From: SYFY01 sp031385325
GTDB taxonomy: Bacteria > Pseudomonadota > Gammaproteobacteria > Pseudomonadales > Azotimanducaceae
NCBI GenBank assembly: GCA_031385325.1
Contig: JANNBJ010000131.1
Coordinates: 1-59,940, forward strand
Length of the DNA: 59,940 bases
Reading direction: 5' to 3'
A program made the position numbers and the translations under genes. Below are positions 1 to 12,750 of this stretch, one piece after another; position 1 is the stretch's first letter, and each line of letters starts with the position of its first letter. Below the pieces are notes generated by a model. It was not told the DNA's origin, did no database searches, and saw only the letters and a list, made by a program, of their open reading frames with translations.

Positions 1-2392
<2,392 letters not shown>

Positions 2393-2550
2393 ATATAATC
2401 CAGCGCATGCATCGCATACGCGTCTTACACCGTCGGTTTATCGCCATAAACCAAAGCACATCATTATCATCCGCATCGTCACACGCTTTCCTCTGCTAGA
2501 GCTTCGGAAATACCTGCAACGATGTTGATATTACAGCTACAAAATCTATG

Positions 2551-2565
2551 TATTGTTAAAGAGCC
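2551..2565 (-). promoter_or_regulatory. boxA antitermination site in the 16S-23S spacer
   Basis: On the minus strand this reads GGCTCTTTAACAATA, essentially the boxA consensus (TGCTCTTTAACAA) used by the NusB-NusE antitermination complex. It lies between tRNA-Ala and 23S, the standard position of the spacer boxA in gammaproteobacterial rrn operons, about 160 bases before the 23S 5' end. Confidence 0.8.
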
Positions 2566-2695
2566 ACGACCACCCGCGCTTTTCAGCGCCGCAGCAGTCT
2601 CACACTTACCAATGCCAGCATAAAAATGGCATGAGTAAGAATGGCATTGTCAAATGAATAGCTGTCGTCACCCTGTGCAACAGAGTTTTTCTTGA

Positions 2696-2771
2696 TGGTG
2701 GAGCCGAGGAGGATCGAACTCCTGGCCTCCTGCGTGCAAGGCAGGCGCTCTCCCAGCTGAGCTACGGCCCC
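2696..2771 (-). tRNA. alaT: tRNA-Ala (TGC)
   Basis: A 76-nt cloverleaf on the minus strand starting GGGGCCGTAGCTCAGCTGGG, with anticodon TGC in the loop CTTGCACG, the alanine identity pair G3:U70 in the acceptor stem, and an encoded CCA end. It is the second spacer tRNA of the rrn operon, between tRNA-Ile and 23S. Confidence 0.97.
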
Positions 2772-2887
2772 GTGTCTCTGAATTACTTGCTCGTCGCCAG
2801 CCAAGAATCCAACTAGAAAAGCAGATCTTCGTATTTCTCCAAGCCAGGAAACCGCTTCACCCGGACACTTAGCCAGCGCAATTGAGC

Positions 2888-2964
<77 letters not shown>

Positions 2965-3145
2965 TAGTGTATCTACCTGGTCTTCTTTTCCTTTCATTTC
3001 GATGAAAACACCGAACGAAACTACGAGGTCACTGGATTTCAATCTTCAAAACAAGCCATATGTGTGAGAACAACGCAACTCTCGAGAGAGCTGGACTCTT
3101 TCCGGTTTCACCGAATTAACGGATTCACCATTGAGCCTTTAGGTT

Positions 3146-4681
<1,536 letters not shown>

Positions 4682-4837
4682 AATATCTGTATTGCTCCTC
4701 ACATCTTCCGACCTTCGTCGATCAACATGACTTGCCCTACTGAAGTATCGTGCTCTCTTCTGAATTGCGTGTTCCCACACATATGGCTTGTATCGCTCCC
4801 TGGGTCGTACCCAGTGAGCGAACGTACTATTCATTTG

Positions 4838-4851
4838 ATTTCTTAAAGAAC
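4838..4851 (-). promoter_or_regulatory. boxA-like site in the rrn leader
   Basis: The minus strand reads GTTCTTTAAGAAAT about 157 bases upstream of the 16S 5' end. This resembles the leader boxA (TGCTCTTTAACAA) that loads the rRNA antitermination complex. It is a weaker match than the spacer copy, but the position downstream of the promoter and upstream of 16S is right. Confidence 0.6.
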
Positions 4852-4889
4852 TCCCCGGGAATCTCGGACCCCCGGGGCAAGGGCTGTGC

Positions 4890-4917
4890 ATTATACGTAG
4901 CGAAGTTCGCATAGCAA
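4890..4917 (-). promoter_or_regulatory. rRNA operon promoter (sigma-70 type)
   Basis: On the minus strand TTGCTA (4917-4912) is followed after 16 bases by a perfect TATAAT (4895-4890). It faces the 16S gene about 210 bases downstream, with boxA in between. A leader segment rich in CCCCGGG palindromes follows at 4853-4878. Tandem promoters are usual for rrn operons, but I see only this one clearly. Confidence 0.7.
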
Positions 4918-5940
4918 CTGCTGAAGCAACTATTTCTGAAGAATGGTCAGAAACCACTTCTTCAGCCTTTTCTAGGCAGCAACCGCAACCCACCCAAGCC
5001 TCGTCAACATGCAGCTCTTTCTGAACCTCGCTGCCCTTGGAGCCACTCAATGACACCGATCCACAAAACACCGGCCCACTCGCTCTTATGGTCGATTTCT
5101 CTACGGCAGCATCCTGTCAGCATTCACGCTTGTGCAAGTGCCACTACATCCAGAATACCTTCGTGAACCAAAAGGGAAAATGCATGACCACTCGGCGTCC
5201 CACAAATCGCCTGTACACATATCCGGAGCGACGCACTCTTTTCGTCAACGATCGCCCCGACGAAACCAGGTTATTACGGCACTCGCCAATGGTCACGGGA
5301 CCGACCACACTTGAAGACTCGCCTTGACGGATTTTTTCTGCGGCACGATTCCTGCCGTAGAGCGAAAGAATTGATAAGTACGGAAGCTGCCAAGCTCGAG
5401 CGCCCTAAACAAATTACGAACGACAAACGACCCGATACTCAAATTGTCAGAGATCCCTGAAAACGGCGACACCTTCGAGCCCTGCTCACGAATGAAGGGC
5501 AACGACTGTCAACGCACTGCCTGAGTCGACAATTGAAGGAAGGCGTTCAACCAGCTGCCAAGGCTCGTGGCTCCAGAACTTTTACCGCATCCGCATCGTT
5601 CAGGACCAACTGACTTATTCGAAAGGAAGAACAATCGATAGGTCCAGTCGGGCCTTAACGAGTCAGTCTTGTCCAGCGTCGAGCCCTGGAAAAGGCGGCA
5701 AGGTAAGTAAAGGTGTCAGAGCATCAAAACGTACGGTGTGGGACGCTGGGTCGATGCCCATCCATACATGTGAGAAATGTCTTCTTTTCTTGTTTCAAGT
5801 TTTTACTATACTACGACCCCTCTTGAGACTTCGTTCAAAGATTGGGCGCAACTCTCTGCAATACATATGAAACTTCTTGAAAGAAAGCGTTGACGGGTCC
5901 GTACAACGAAAGTGGGGCGAACACAGAGAATGGCAAACTG
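4918..5940. other. 1-kb gene-free region between the rrn promoter and the M23 peptidase gene
   Basis: No convincing gene is present on either strand: the frames are short, carry no recognisable motifs and lack good ribosome binding sites. An imperfect hairpin (CTGCGGCA / TGCCGTAG, 5340-5362) has no T-tract in the correct orientation. A TATACT box at 5807-5812 on the plus strand could be the -10 element for the peptidase gene, but no good -35 is visible. In Pseudomonas the corresponding place between M23/anmK and the rrn operon is occupied by tyrS; I see no trace of it here. Confidence 0.6.
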
Positions 5941-7260
5941 ATGTCTTTCGATTTCCCAAGAACACATCTGATCGCAATCGCTTTGATTTGCACTGGTTTG
6001 TGGGTTTTTGGATTCTCGGATTTCAAAGAACCATCCACTGCAAGACTCCCCGCTACTGAGTCCACAACATCCCCGATAGATGTTCCGCCGACGACCGAAT
6101 CAACAGCCCGACCTGCCATAGACGCTTCCGTCACCAAACAACCAGTCAGTCACGCACAAGCCATCGAACACACAGTACGACACGGCGAGAGCCTGGCCGT
6201 CGTTTTTCAGAAGCTTGGTTTTTCGGCGCCCGAGCTTCATGCCATGGCAACGTCCAAACCATATGGAAAGCGCCTCCAGAGCATACTTCCGGGCAAAACC
6301 ATTCGCTTTACGCTTGATCAACAAGGTTTGCTTTCCAAATTGAGCTACCAACCATCCCCTTTGGAACTGCTTGAGTTCCAGCGCGGGAAGAAAGGGTATT
6401 CCGGAAAGCTGACCCGAAGACAGCCTGACGTCAACAGAGTTTATCGAACCGGTCGGATCCACCAGAGCTTGTTTGTCAGCGCCCAACGAAGCGGGCTGAG
6501 TGATGCCCTTATCATGCAACTCGCCAAGATTTTTCAATGGGATATCGACTTTGCACTTGATTTGCGACGCGGGGATGAATTCTCCGTCATCCTGGAAGAG
6601 CTGTATGTCGACGGACGATTTATCGGTCATCGCGACATTCTCGCCGCGGAATTCGTGAATCAAGGCGAGAGCTTCAGGGCGGTTCGATTCGAACCCAGCG
6701 ATAGCGGTGAAGGTGGGTACTACACTCCTGACGGAAAGAGTCTGCGGAAGGCCTTTCTTCGTGCTCCTCTCGAATTCTCTCGCATCAGTTCGAATTTCGA
6801 CCTACGGCGCGTTCACCCCTTATTCAATCAACTAAGACCGCATCGTGGAATCGACTACGCTGCTCCAACGGGAACACCGATAAGAGCCTCAGGCAGTGGA
6901 CGAGTGCAGATAGCAGGAAAGTCTGCCGCAAATGGAAACTACGTGGTGCTGCAACACAGCGCCGAGTACCAGACCAAGTATCTCCATCTGTCTCGTTTCG
7001 CCAAAGGATTGCGGGCAGGAAAGCGGGTCAAACAAGCCGAACTTATTGGCTATGTCGGTCAAACCGGTTGGGCCACAGGCCCACACTTGCACTACGAGTT
7101 CCTGGTAAACGGAGCGCATCAGAATCCGCGAACGGTAAAGCTACCAAACGACGCACCAATCAGCGGAAAGCAACTCGTCGCCTTTCGAGAATATGCCAAG
7201 CCGCTGCTATTTCAGCTCGATGCTTATCGACAAGGCCCGCAAATAGCCGCAGCCAACTGA
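5941..7260 (+). CDS. M23-family peptidoglycan DD-metalloendopeptidase
   Basis: A membrane-anchored cell-wall hydrolase of about 439 aa that would cut peptidoglycan cross-links in the periplasm (MepM/YebA-like). The N-terminus has one hydrophobic segment (LIAIALICTGLWVFGF). A LysM/OapA-like stretch begins around HTVRHGESLAVVFQKLG. The C-terminal LytM/M23 domain has the zinc motifs HRGIDYAAPTGTP and GPHLHYE. I chose ATG 5941 because it starts just before the membrane segment; an upstream in-frame TTG at 5890 would add a polar 17-residue lead. anmK follows after 7 bases, so the two are probably co-transcribed, coupling wall cleavage with recycling. Confidence 0.9.
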   Translation: MSFDFPRTHLIAIALICTGLWVFGFSDFKEPSTARLPATESTTSPIDVPPTTESTARPAIDASVTKQPVSHAQAIEHTVRHGESLAVVFQKLGFSAPELHAMATSKPYGKRLQSILPGKTIRFTLDQQGLLSKLSYQPSPLELLEFQRGKKGYSGKLTRRQPDVNRVYRTGRIHQSLFVSAQRSGLSDALIMQLAKIFQWDIDFALDLRRGDEFSVILEELYVDGRFIGHRDILAAEFVNQGESFRAVRFEPSDSGEGGYYTPDGKSLRKAFLRAPLEFSRISSNFDLRRVHPLFNQLRPHRGIDYAAPTGTPIRASGSGRVQIAGKSAANGNYVVLQHSAEYQTKYLHLSRFAKGLRAGKRVKQAELIGYVGQTGWATGPHLHYEFLVNGAHQNPRTVKLPNDAPISGKQLVAFREYAKPLLFQLDAYRQGPQIAAAN

Positions 7261-7267
7261 TTCGTTG

Positions 7268-8371
7268 ATGCCTCGCGCCGACGGTCTCTACATTGGCGCA
7301 ATGACGGGTACCAGCGTCGATGCGTTGGATCTTGCGCTCATCTCCACCATTGGTATGTTGAAGATTGAGCGAGGAGCAACAACTCCTCTTCCAGACGAGC
7401 TTCGAAAAAATCTGCTGGCGCTAGTTACCAGCTCGCAACCAATCGACCTCGACTTCCTCGGTCATGCCGACGTAGCTCTGGGTCGATTCATTGGCGAAGC
7501 GGTTCTCGACTTCCTAACCACCTCCGGTCTTCAGGCGTGCAATATTGTCGCGATTGGTTCGCACGGACAGACGATTCGCCATCGACCGGGCGGACCAAAC
7601 GCCTTCACTATGCAGATTGGGGATCCCCACTACATCACCGAACTTACAGGCATTCCGGTAGTTGCGGATTTTCGGCGAAGGGATATTGCGGCAGGCGGAC
7701 AAGGCGCGCCTCTCGTTCCGCCCTTCCATCGAGCGATCTTTGCCGATAAGAAAGAGCGAAGAATCATTTTGAACATTGGTGGCATCGCCAATATCACCAG
7801 ACTCGCATCAGGAGAATTATTGACCGGATGCGACACGGGACCTGGGAATGGGCTCTCAGACGTTTGGACGGCACGCCACTTGCAACAACCCCAAGACCAC
7901 GACGGTGCTTGGGCTCGCTCGGGAAAACTGAACGAGCCACTCCTGAAGGCCTTCTTGAGCGATCCATATTTCGCCATGCCGGTACCAAAAAGCACTGGCA
8001 GGGAGTACTTCAATATCGATTGGATAGAGAAATACGCGCAACCGCACTCTATCCCTCCCGAGGATGTTCAAGCCACACTTATCGAGTGCACCGTGTGTTC
8101 GATAGCGCTTGCCATCAATCAGGCGTTTGCGGAGACGGACCGCGTCATCGTTTGTGGTGGTGGTCGACGAAACCGCTATCTGATGGAGCGGCTTGGAGCA
8201 GCGATGGCTTGTCCGGTCGAGCCTTCGGAAATCCACGGTGTGGACGGTGATTCACTGGAGGCTGCCGCCTTCGCTTGGCTGGCAATGAAAACTGTGCAAA
8301 ATGAACCGGGCAATGAACCTTCCGTTACCGGTGCAAGAAGACGAAATGTGTTGGGCGCAATTTTTCGCTGA
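7268..8371 (+). CDS. anmK: Anhydro-N-acetylmuramic acid kinase
   Basis: Converts 1,6-anhydro-MurNAc from murein turnover to MurNAc-6-phosphate using ATP, an entry step of cytoplasmic cell-wall recycling. The family signature GAMTGTSVDALDLAL is at the N-terminus. ASKHA-type nucleotide-binding segments follow (NIGGIANITRL, GCDTGPGNGLSD, VIVCGGGRRNRYLM). Length (367 aa) is typical. The ATG at 7268 is used; a TTG lies one codon earlier. It follows the M23 peptidase closely, as in Pseudomonas, and is convergent with erpA with only 6 bases between the stops. Confidence 0.96.
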   Translation: MPRADGLYIGAMTGTSVDALDLALISTIGMLKIERGATTPLPDELRKNLLALVTSSQPIDLDFLGHADVALGRFIGEAVLDFLTTSGLQACNIVAIGSHGQTIRHRPGGPNAFTMQIGDPHYITELTGIPVVADFRRRDIAAGGQGAPLVPPFHRAIFADKKERRIILNIGGIANITRLASGELLTGCDTGPGNGLSDVWTARHLQQPQDHDGAWARSGKLNEPLLKAFLSDPYFAMPVPKSTGREYFNIDWIEKYAQPHSIPPEDVQATLIECTVCSIALAINQAFAETDRVIVCGGGRRNRYLMERLGAAMACPVEPSEIHGVDGDSLEAAAFAWLAMKTVQNEPGNEPSVTGARRRNVLGAIFR

Positions 8372-8377
8372 TCTCAC

Positions 8378-8722
8378 CTACACCGAGAAAGAATTCCCGC
8401 ATCCACAAGTCGTTGAGGCGTTCGGATTTTCAATCAAAAATCTCGAGCCCTGCAGATCTTCCCGATAGTCGACTACCGAGCCAACCAGATATTGGTAGCT
8501 CAATTCGTCAACAACCAGTTGGACAGCGCCTTTGGTAATAACGGCATCCTCCTCAGTGATGGCGTCGTCAAAGGTAAAGCCATAGGAGAATCCGCTACAT
8601 CCCCCTCCAGTCACAAAGACACGCAAGTGAAGCGAGTCATCTCCTTCTTCCTTGAGCAGGTCTTCTACTTTTAATGCTGCCCGATCGGACAACTTAATCA
8701 TGTTACTCATGACCTGACCCAT
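8378..8722 (-). CDS. erpA: Iron-sulfur cluster insertion protein ErpA
   Basis: An A-type carrier that delivers Fe-S clusters to apo-proteins such as those of isoprenoid synthesis and respiration. The three conserved cysteines are visible: GGGCSGF (Cys42) and TCGCGNSF near the end (Cys106, Cys108). At 114 aa it has the normal size. The start may be ATG 8722 or the later in-frame ATG at 8710; the first residues are not conserved in this family. It is first seen next to anmK and bactofilin, the arrangement found in Pseudomonas. Confidence 0.95.
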   Translation of the reverse strand: MGQVMSNMIKLSDRAALKVEDLLKEEGDDSLHLRVFVTGGGCSGFSYGFTFDDAITEEDAVITKGAVQLVVDELSYQYLVGSVVDYREDLQGSRFLIENPNASTTCGCGNSFSV

Positions 8723-8734
8723 CGAATTCCGCTT

Positions 8735-9142
8735 TCATTCTTCACCAGATTTCCGACCCGACAAAGGTCGAACAGTTTCGTCCTGAGTGGGTAATTCTTC
8801 AGTGTGCACCAATTGCCCTTCAATGCGGGCACCTAACTGCATTTCAATCAACTTATAGTAGACATTCCCTTTCAGGCTGGCTCGTGCGGCGATCTCCACT
8901 TTTGTCTTCGCGAAGATGTCACCTTCAACCCTGCCATCGACTATAACGCTGGCAACTCTTACGTCGCCGCGAATCTCTCCACCGCCACAAATCGTTAATC
9001 GAGCGGCATCGTCGGTGGCCGACACGTTGCCCAGGACTTTCCCGTAGACGTACAACTCTCCGGAAAAAGACACATCACCAACGATTTCCGTGCCGGCGGC
9101 AACTAGAGTAATTGCATCTTTCGCTTTCCTTCCGAACATCAA
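8735..9142 (-). CDS. Bactofilin (polymer-forming cytoskeletal protein)
   Basis: A 135-aa member of the bactofilin family (DUF583), proteins that polymerise without nucleotide into filaments tied to cell shape, polarity or wall enzymes. The central region is a regular beta-helix type repeat (GTEIVGDVSFSGELYVYG, GGGEIRGDVRVASVIVDG, GRVEGDIFAKTKVEI) flanked by short disordered ends, as expected. Its start overlaps the stop of the upstream membrane protein by 4 bases (ATGA), so the two are translationally coupled. Bactofilins often sit beside M23 peptidases, and one lies 1.5 kb away here. Confidence 0.92.
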   Translation of the reverse strand: MMFGRKAKDAITLVAAGTEIVGDVSFSGELYVYGKVLGNVSATDDAARLTICGGGEIRGDVRVASVIVDGRVEGDIFAKTKVEIAARASLKGNVYYKLIEMQLGARIEGQLVHTEELPTQDETVRPLSGRKSGEE

Positions 9143-9855
9143 TCAGCCTCGACAACCCATGGAAAAGTACGCCTATTTTTCTTCGCGCTGCGTCCTGCTG
9201 GAACCAGGGTCACTTCAGTGCGAAGTGGCTTGTATCCGGGCGGAAGTGCAACCTCTCCAGCAAAATCCTGAAAGTAGCGAAAACTGTAGGGGAGCGGATA
9301 ATAGTCAACTTTCTGCACTTTTGGCAGCGGCAATACGATTGACTTGCCTTGATACTCTGCAACGATGTCTACGGAGACCGTGCCCGAAAGCGTCGATCTT
9401 TTCGACTCAATCTGAGTAAGCAATAGCTCGAATCGAAAGGTCCTCGCCTTCGGAGTGCCAAGAATTTTGAAACTCCCGACTTGAAGACCTCGCTCCAGAC
9501 TATCTGGCGCAAGCAAAGCCTTGTACCGACTGATCTCTTCCTTGATATGCGTAAGCTCGAGCTGCAACGATTCAAGACTTACCTGCAAATCCACCATCGC
9601 ACCCTTAGAGACACTTGACTCCAGTTCCGCGCCAGCAAGTCGGTCCACCATGGCACCCATTTCACTCTGGGCTTTCGCGAGTTCGCCTTCCAGCTGCTGT
9701 TTTTGCTGCTGAACCGAAGGAAGTTCTCGAATTCCATACTGATAACCTGCCACCCCACCGCCAGATAAGGCAGCGAGCAGCAGAAAAACGATCGCCGCCG
9801 GAGTGTTCCAGGCAGTCACTTGTACAACTCGCACGGTCTTGTTCGCGAGCTTCAT
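9139..9855 (-). CDS. Membrane-anchored coiled-coil protein (DUF6776-like)
   Basis: A 238-aa protein. After about 15 residues there is one membrane-spanning segment (PAAIVFLLLAALSGGGVAGY). A coiled coil of roughly 70 residues follows (rich in Q, E, L; around QQQKQQLEGELAKAQSEM), then a beta-rich C-terminal domain, presumably periplasmic. I recognise the architecture as that of a conserved gammaproteobacterial protein found beside bactofilin and erpA, but its function is unknown to me. The 4-base overlap with the bactofilin gene suggests the two work together, for example anchoring the filament to the membrane (inference). Confidence 0.75.
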   Translation of the reverse strand: MKLANKTVRVVQVTAWNTPAAIVFLLLAALSGGGVAGYQYGIRELPSVQQQKQQLEGELAKAQSEMGAMVDRLAGAELESSVSKGAMVDLQVSLESLQLELTHIKEEISRYKALLAPDSLERGLQVGSFKILGTPKARTFRFELLLTQIESKRSTLSGTVSVDIVAEYQGKSIVLPLPKVQKVDYYPLPYSFRYFQDFAGEVALPPGYKPLRTEVTLVPAGRSAKKNRRTFPWVVEAD

Positions 9856-9975
9856 CTGGCTCGACTCAAGCTAAGAAAGGTGAGTGTACCCCCATCGAAG
9901 CCTCCCCCGACTTGCAGCGTTCTCACCTTAGAAGGAGACTGCTAAACCCGCCAGATTGGCTTCGCGGACCCCTAA

Positions 9976-10419
9976 ATGGGTAGTTTCCTGTGGCTCAAAG
10001 CCCTACACATCATCTTTGTCGTGACCTGGTTTGCTGGAATTTTCTACGTCCCACGACTCTTTATTTACCACTCCCAGGCAAAAGACCCTGAGGTGCGTCA
10101 GCTCTTTAATCTGATGGAAAACCGTCTCTACAAAGTCATCATGATGCCCAGCATGGCGTTAACCCTGGTCCTTGGCGGGACTCTTCTCTTCCTTCACTGG
10201 GAAACGGTGCACCAATCTGCCTGGATCTGGTTGAAACTGGCATTAGTCATGATCCTTATCGGCTACCACCACTATTGTGGGGCTCTCATTCGACGACTCG
10301 CCTCAGTTGCGGCCGCTGATCCTCAACCTCACACAGACAAGTTTCTAAGGGTCTTCAACGAGATCCCTGCGCTCCTGCTTATACTTATCGTCTTTCTTGC
10401 TGTGACCAGACCATTTTGA
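9976..10419 (+). CDS. hemJ: Protoporphyrinogen IX oxidase HemJ
   Basis: A small integral membrane protein (147 aa, four predicted helices) of the UPF0093/HemJ family, which oxidises protoporphyrinogen IX to protoporphyrin IX in heme synthesis. The N-terminal segment LWLKALHIIFVVTWFAGIFY with its histidine matches the family. The gene overlaps hemL by 4 bases, so two heme-pathway genes are directly coupled. The usual SD-like AAGGAG at 9932-9937 is too far from the ATG, and a stop codon immediately precedes the ATG in frame, so the start is fixed by the frame rather than by a ribosome binding site. Confidence 0.93.
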   Translation: MGSFLWLKALHIIFVVTWFAGIFYVPRLFIYHSQAKDPEVRQLFNLMENRLYKVIMMPSMALTLVLGGTLLFLHWETVHQSAWIWLKLALVMILIGYHHYCGALIRRLASVAAADPQPHTDKFLRVFNEIPALLLILIVFLAVTRPF

Positions 10420-11702
10420 ACCGAACTCGATCACACGAACTTTTCGCGCGGGCCTTGAAACGTATACCCGGCGGGGTGAATTCGCCCGTACGGGCCTTTG
10501 GCGGCGTGGGTGGTGAGCCCGTGTTTTTTGAGCGTGGAGAAGGGCCATACCTTTTCGATGTCGATGGAAATCAATACATCGACTACGTCGCTTCCTGGGG
10601 ACCGATGTTGTTTGGACATACCCAGGCTCATGTCGTCAATGCGGTAACGGAGCAGGCTTCCCGCAGCCTGGGCTTCGGCGCACCGACTGAATTGGAGATC
10701 GAACTCGCCGACACGATTCATGGGCTGATGCCTTCCATTGAGTCCGTACGCATGGTCAGTTCCGGAACCGAAGCAACCATGTCGGCCATTCGATTGGCCC
10801 GTGGGTTTACCGGGCGAGACCTGATCATCAAATTTGCCGGCTGTTATCACGGTCACAGCGACGCCCTTCTTTCCAAAGCAGGTTCTGGTCTGCTGACTTT
10901 TGGCATTCCAAATTGCCCAGGTATTCCTGCCGACGTTGCAGCCCTGACATTGACATTGCCATTCAACGATCCGCAGGCTTTGAGGGATGCATTTGCTACA
11001 CATCCAAACAAGATCGCCTGCGTGATTGTCGAGCCGGTGGCAGGAAATATGGGTTGCATCCCTCCAGAACCTGGCTTCCTCAATGCTCTACGAAGCATTA
11101 CCGCACACCACGGCGCGCTGTTGATCTTCGACGAAGTCATCACAGGCTTTCGTGTTGCGTTGGGGGGCGCGCAGGCTTTGTATGGCGTCACACCGGATAT
11201 CACGACACTTGGAAAAATCATTGGCGGCGGCCTTCCCGTTGGCGCTTTCGGAGGAAGAGCTGATGTCATGGCCCACATCGCTCCGCTCGGCGGGGTTTAT
11301 CAGGCTGGAACGCTGTCTGGAAATCCGCTAACCATGGCTGCCGGTCTAGCCACCTTGAATCAGTTGAATTCCGAACTCTACCCGCGCCTCCAAGGACTTA
11401 CGGAAGAGTTGGCGGACGGCTTAACGAACGCGGCGGTTCGTGCAGGGATTCGGATTACTACCAATCGCGTCTGCGGAATGTTCAGCTTTTTCTTTGATGT
11501 GGACACAGTCACGAACTTCGATCACGTCATGAGTTCAAATGCGGACCTGTACCGCCGCTTCTTTCATAAAATGCTGGACGCTGGAATCTACCTCGCGCCA
11601 TCAGCTTATGAGGTGGCCTTCCTTTCGGCGGCGCACACTTCTGAAACCAACAGGTTCACGATCGAAGCTGCCAAACGCGCTTTTTCTGACCTGCACAGCT
11701 AG
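10416..11702 (+). CDS. hemL: Glutamate-1-semialdehyde 2,1-aminomutase
   Basis: Makes 5-aminolevulinate from glutamate-1-semialdehyde in the C5 route of tetrapyrrole synthesis, with PLP as cofactor. The family N-terminus (LFARALKRIPGGVNSPVRAF) and the PLP lysine in TTLGKIIGGGLPVGAFGG (about Lys267) are present. 428 aa is the normal length. The start is TTG at 10416, overlapping the hemJ stop as TTGA; the next residues fit known HemL N-termini, and no other start fits better. Co-expression with hemJ is strongly implied. Confidence 0.96.
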   Translation: MNRTRSHELFARALKRIPGGVNSPVRAFGGVGGEPVFFERGEGPYLFDVDGNQYIDYVASWGPMLFGHTQAHVVNAVTEQASRSLGFGAPTELEIELADTIHGLMPSIESVRMVSSGTEATMSAIRLARGFTGRDLIIKFAGCYHGHSDALLSKAGSGLLTFGIPNCPGIPADVAALTLTLPFNDPQALRDAFATHPNKIACVIVEPVAGNMGCIPPEPGFLNALRSITAHHGALLIFDEVITGFRVALGGAQALYGVTPDITTLGKIIGGGLPVGAFGGRADVMAHIAPLGGVYQAGTLSGNPLTMAAGLATLNQLNSELYPRLQGLTEELADGLTNAAVRAGIRITTNRVCGMFSFFFDVDTVTNFDHVMSSNADLYRRFFHKMLDAGIYLAPSAYEVAFLSAAHTSETNRFTIEAAKRAFSDLHS

Positions 11703-11715
11703 GACCAAACCCTCC

Positions 11716-12705
11716 ATGTACGACATCTACGGATTGGGAAACGCGCTCGTCGATACAGAGTTTCAAGTCGACGATGGATATCTTCGCGCGCATGGTATCG
11801 ACAAAGGTCACATGACCCTGGTTGATGAAACAAGATTGCGCACACTGCTCGCCGGCCTTGCCGATAGGCCAGCCAAAAGAATTAGCGGCGGATCTGCGGC
11901 CAACTCCGTTTACGCAGCGCAAGGGTTCGGGACCAGAACGTTTTATTCCTGCAAGGTAGCCGAGGACCATACCGGCAACCACTTTCTCGCCGACCTTAAG
12001 GAGGCGGGAGTTCAATGCAACGAGAACGCCAGAAACAGCTCGGGCACAAGCGGAGAATGTTTGATTCTGGTGACTCCGGACGCTGAGCGGTCCATGAACA
12101 CATTTCTGGGTATCTCGAGTGCGCTTTCAGAGGCTGAAGTCGATTCTGCGGCACTACGCCAATCCAGATTTTTCTATGTTGAAGGCTATCTGAGCTCGAA
12201 TACCAGCAGCCTTCGCGCAGCAGTTGCTGCAAAGTCTCAAGCGGAAGCTGCCTCGGTCAAGACTGCGGTCAGCCTGTCTGATACGAGCATGGTCGTCCAC
12301 TTCCGCGACGGTCTCGAGCAGATACTCGGCAATGGAGTGGATCAGCTGTTCTGCAACGAAGAAGAAGCGCTCAGCTGGGCACGCACGGACCGGCTGGACG
12401 TGGCCATCCACGAACTTAAGGATATCGCCCGAGTGTGTAACATCACGCTCGGCTCCGCAGGAAGTTTGAGTGTGATCGATGGCAAACAAACAGCAGTAGC
12501 TGGTTACCAAGTGCGCGCTGTCGACACCAACGGCGCCGGAGACATCTATGCCGGGGCTTATCTCGCCATGATTTGTAAAGGCCAAGAGCCCATATATGCG
12601 ACTCGCTTCGCCAATTTCGCTGCGGCTCAGCTTGTGACGCACATCGGAGCCAGGCTTCCGAAGATCTCTGGCTACCAACAGCTGCTGGCAAAGTTCAACG
12701 GTTAG
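11716..12705 (+). CDS. PfkB-family carbohydrate kinase, adenosine-kinase-like
   Basis: A 329-aa ribokinase-fold kinase. The N-terminal sugar-binding motif region (KRISGGSAANSVYAAQGFG) and the C-terminal anion hole with catalytic Asp (DTNGAGDIYAGAYLAM) are clear. The opening MYDIYGLGNALVDTE is typical of the adenosine kinase-like group annotated widely in proteobacteria. I chose ATG 11716, 13 bases after the hemL stop; longer versions of the frame overlap hemL and have no family support. The substrate (adenosine or another nucleoside or sugar) cannot be told from sequence alone. Confidence 0.88.
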   Translation: MYDIYGLGNALVDTEFQVDDGYLRAHGIDKGHMTLVDETRLRTLLAGLADRPAKRISGGSAANSVYAAQGFGTRTFYSCKVAEDHTGNHFLADLKEAGVQCNENARNSSGTSGECLILVTPDAERSMNTFLGISSALSEAEVDSAALRQSRFFYVEGYLSSNTSSLRAAVAAKSQAEAASVKTAVSLSDTSMVVHFRDGLEQILGNGVDQLFCNEEEALSWARTDRLDVAIHELKDIARVCNITLGSAGSLSVIDGKQTAVAGYQVRAVDTNGAGDIYAGAYLAMICKGQEPIYATRFANFAAAQLVTHIGARLPKISGYQQLLAKFNG

Positions 12706-12750
12706 CGCTCTGCGGGGCAGGAATCCTCAGTGGTACTGCCGGGTCAACTC

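Noticed and set aside
5339..5362. Hairpin CTGCGGCA / TGCCGTAG as an intrinsic terminator
   Set aside because: The adjacent run of T lies 5' of the stem on the plus strand and gives A residues on the minus strand, so neither orientation fits a terminator.
11539..11715. Upstream extension of the PfkB kinase gene into hemL
   Set aside because: The extra 59 residues overlap the conserved hemL C-terminus in another frame and have no kinase similarity; ATG 11716 fits the family.
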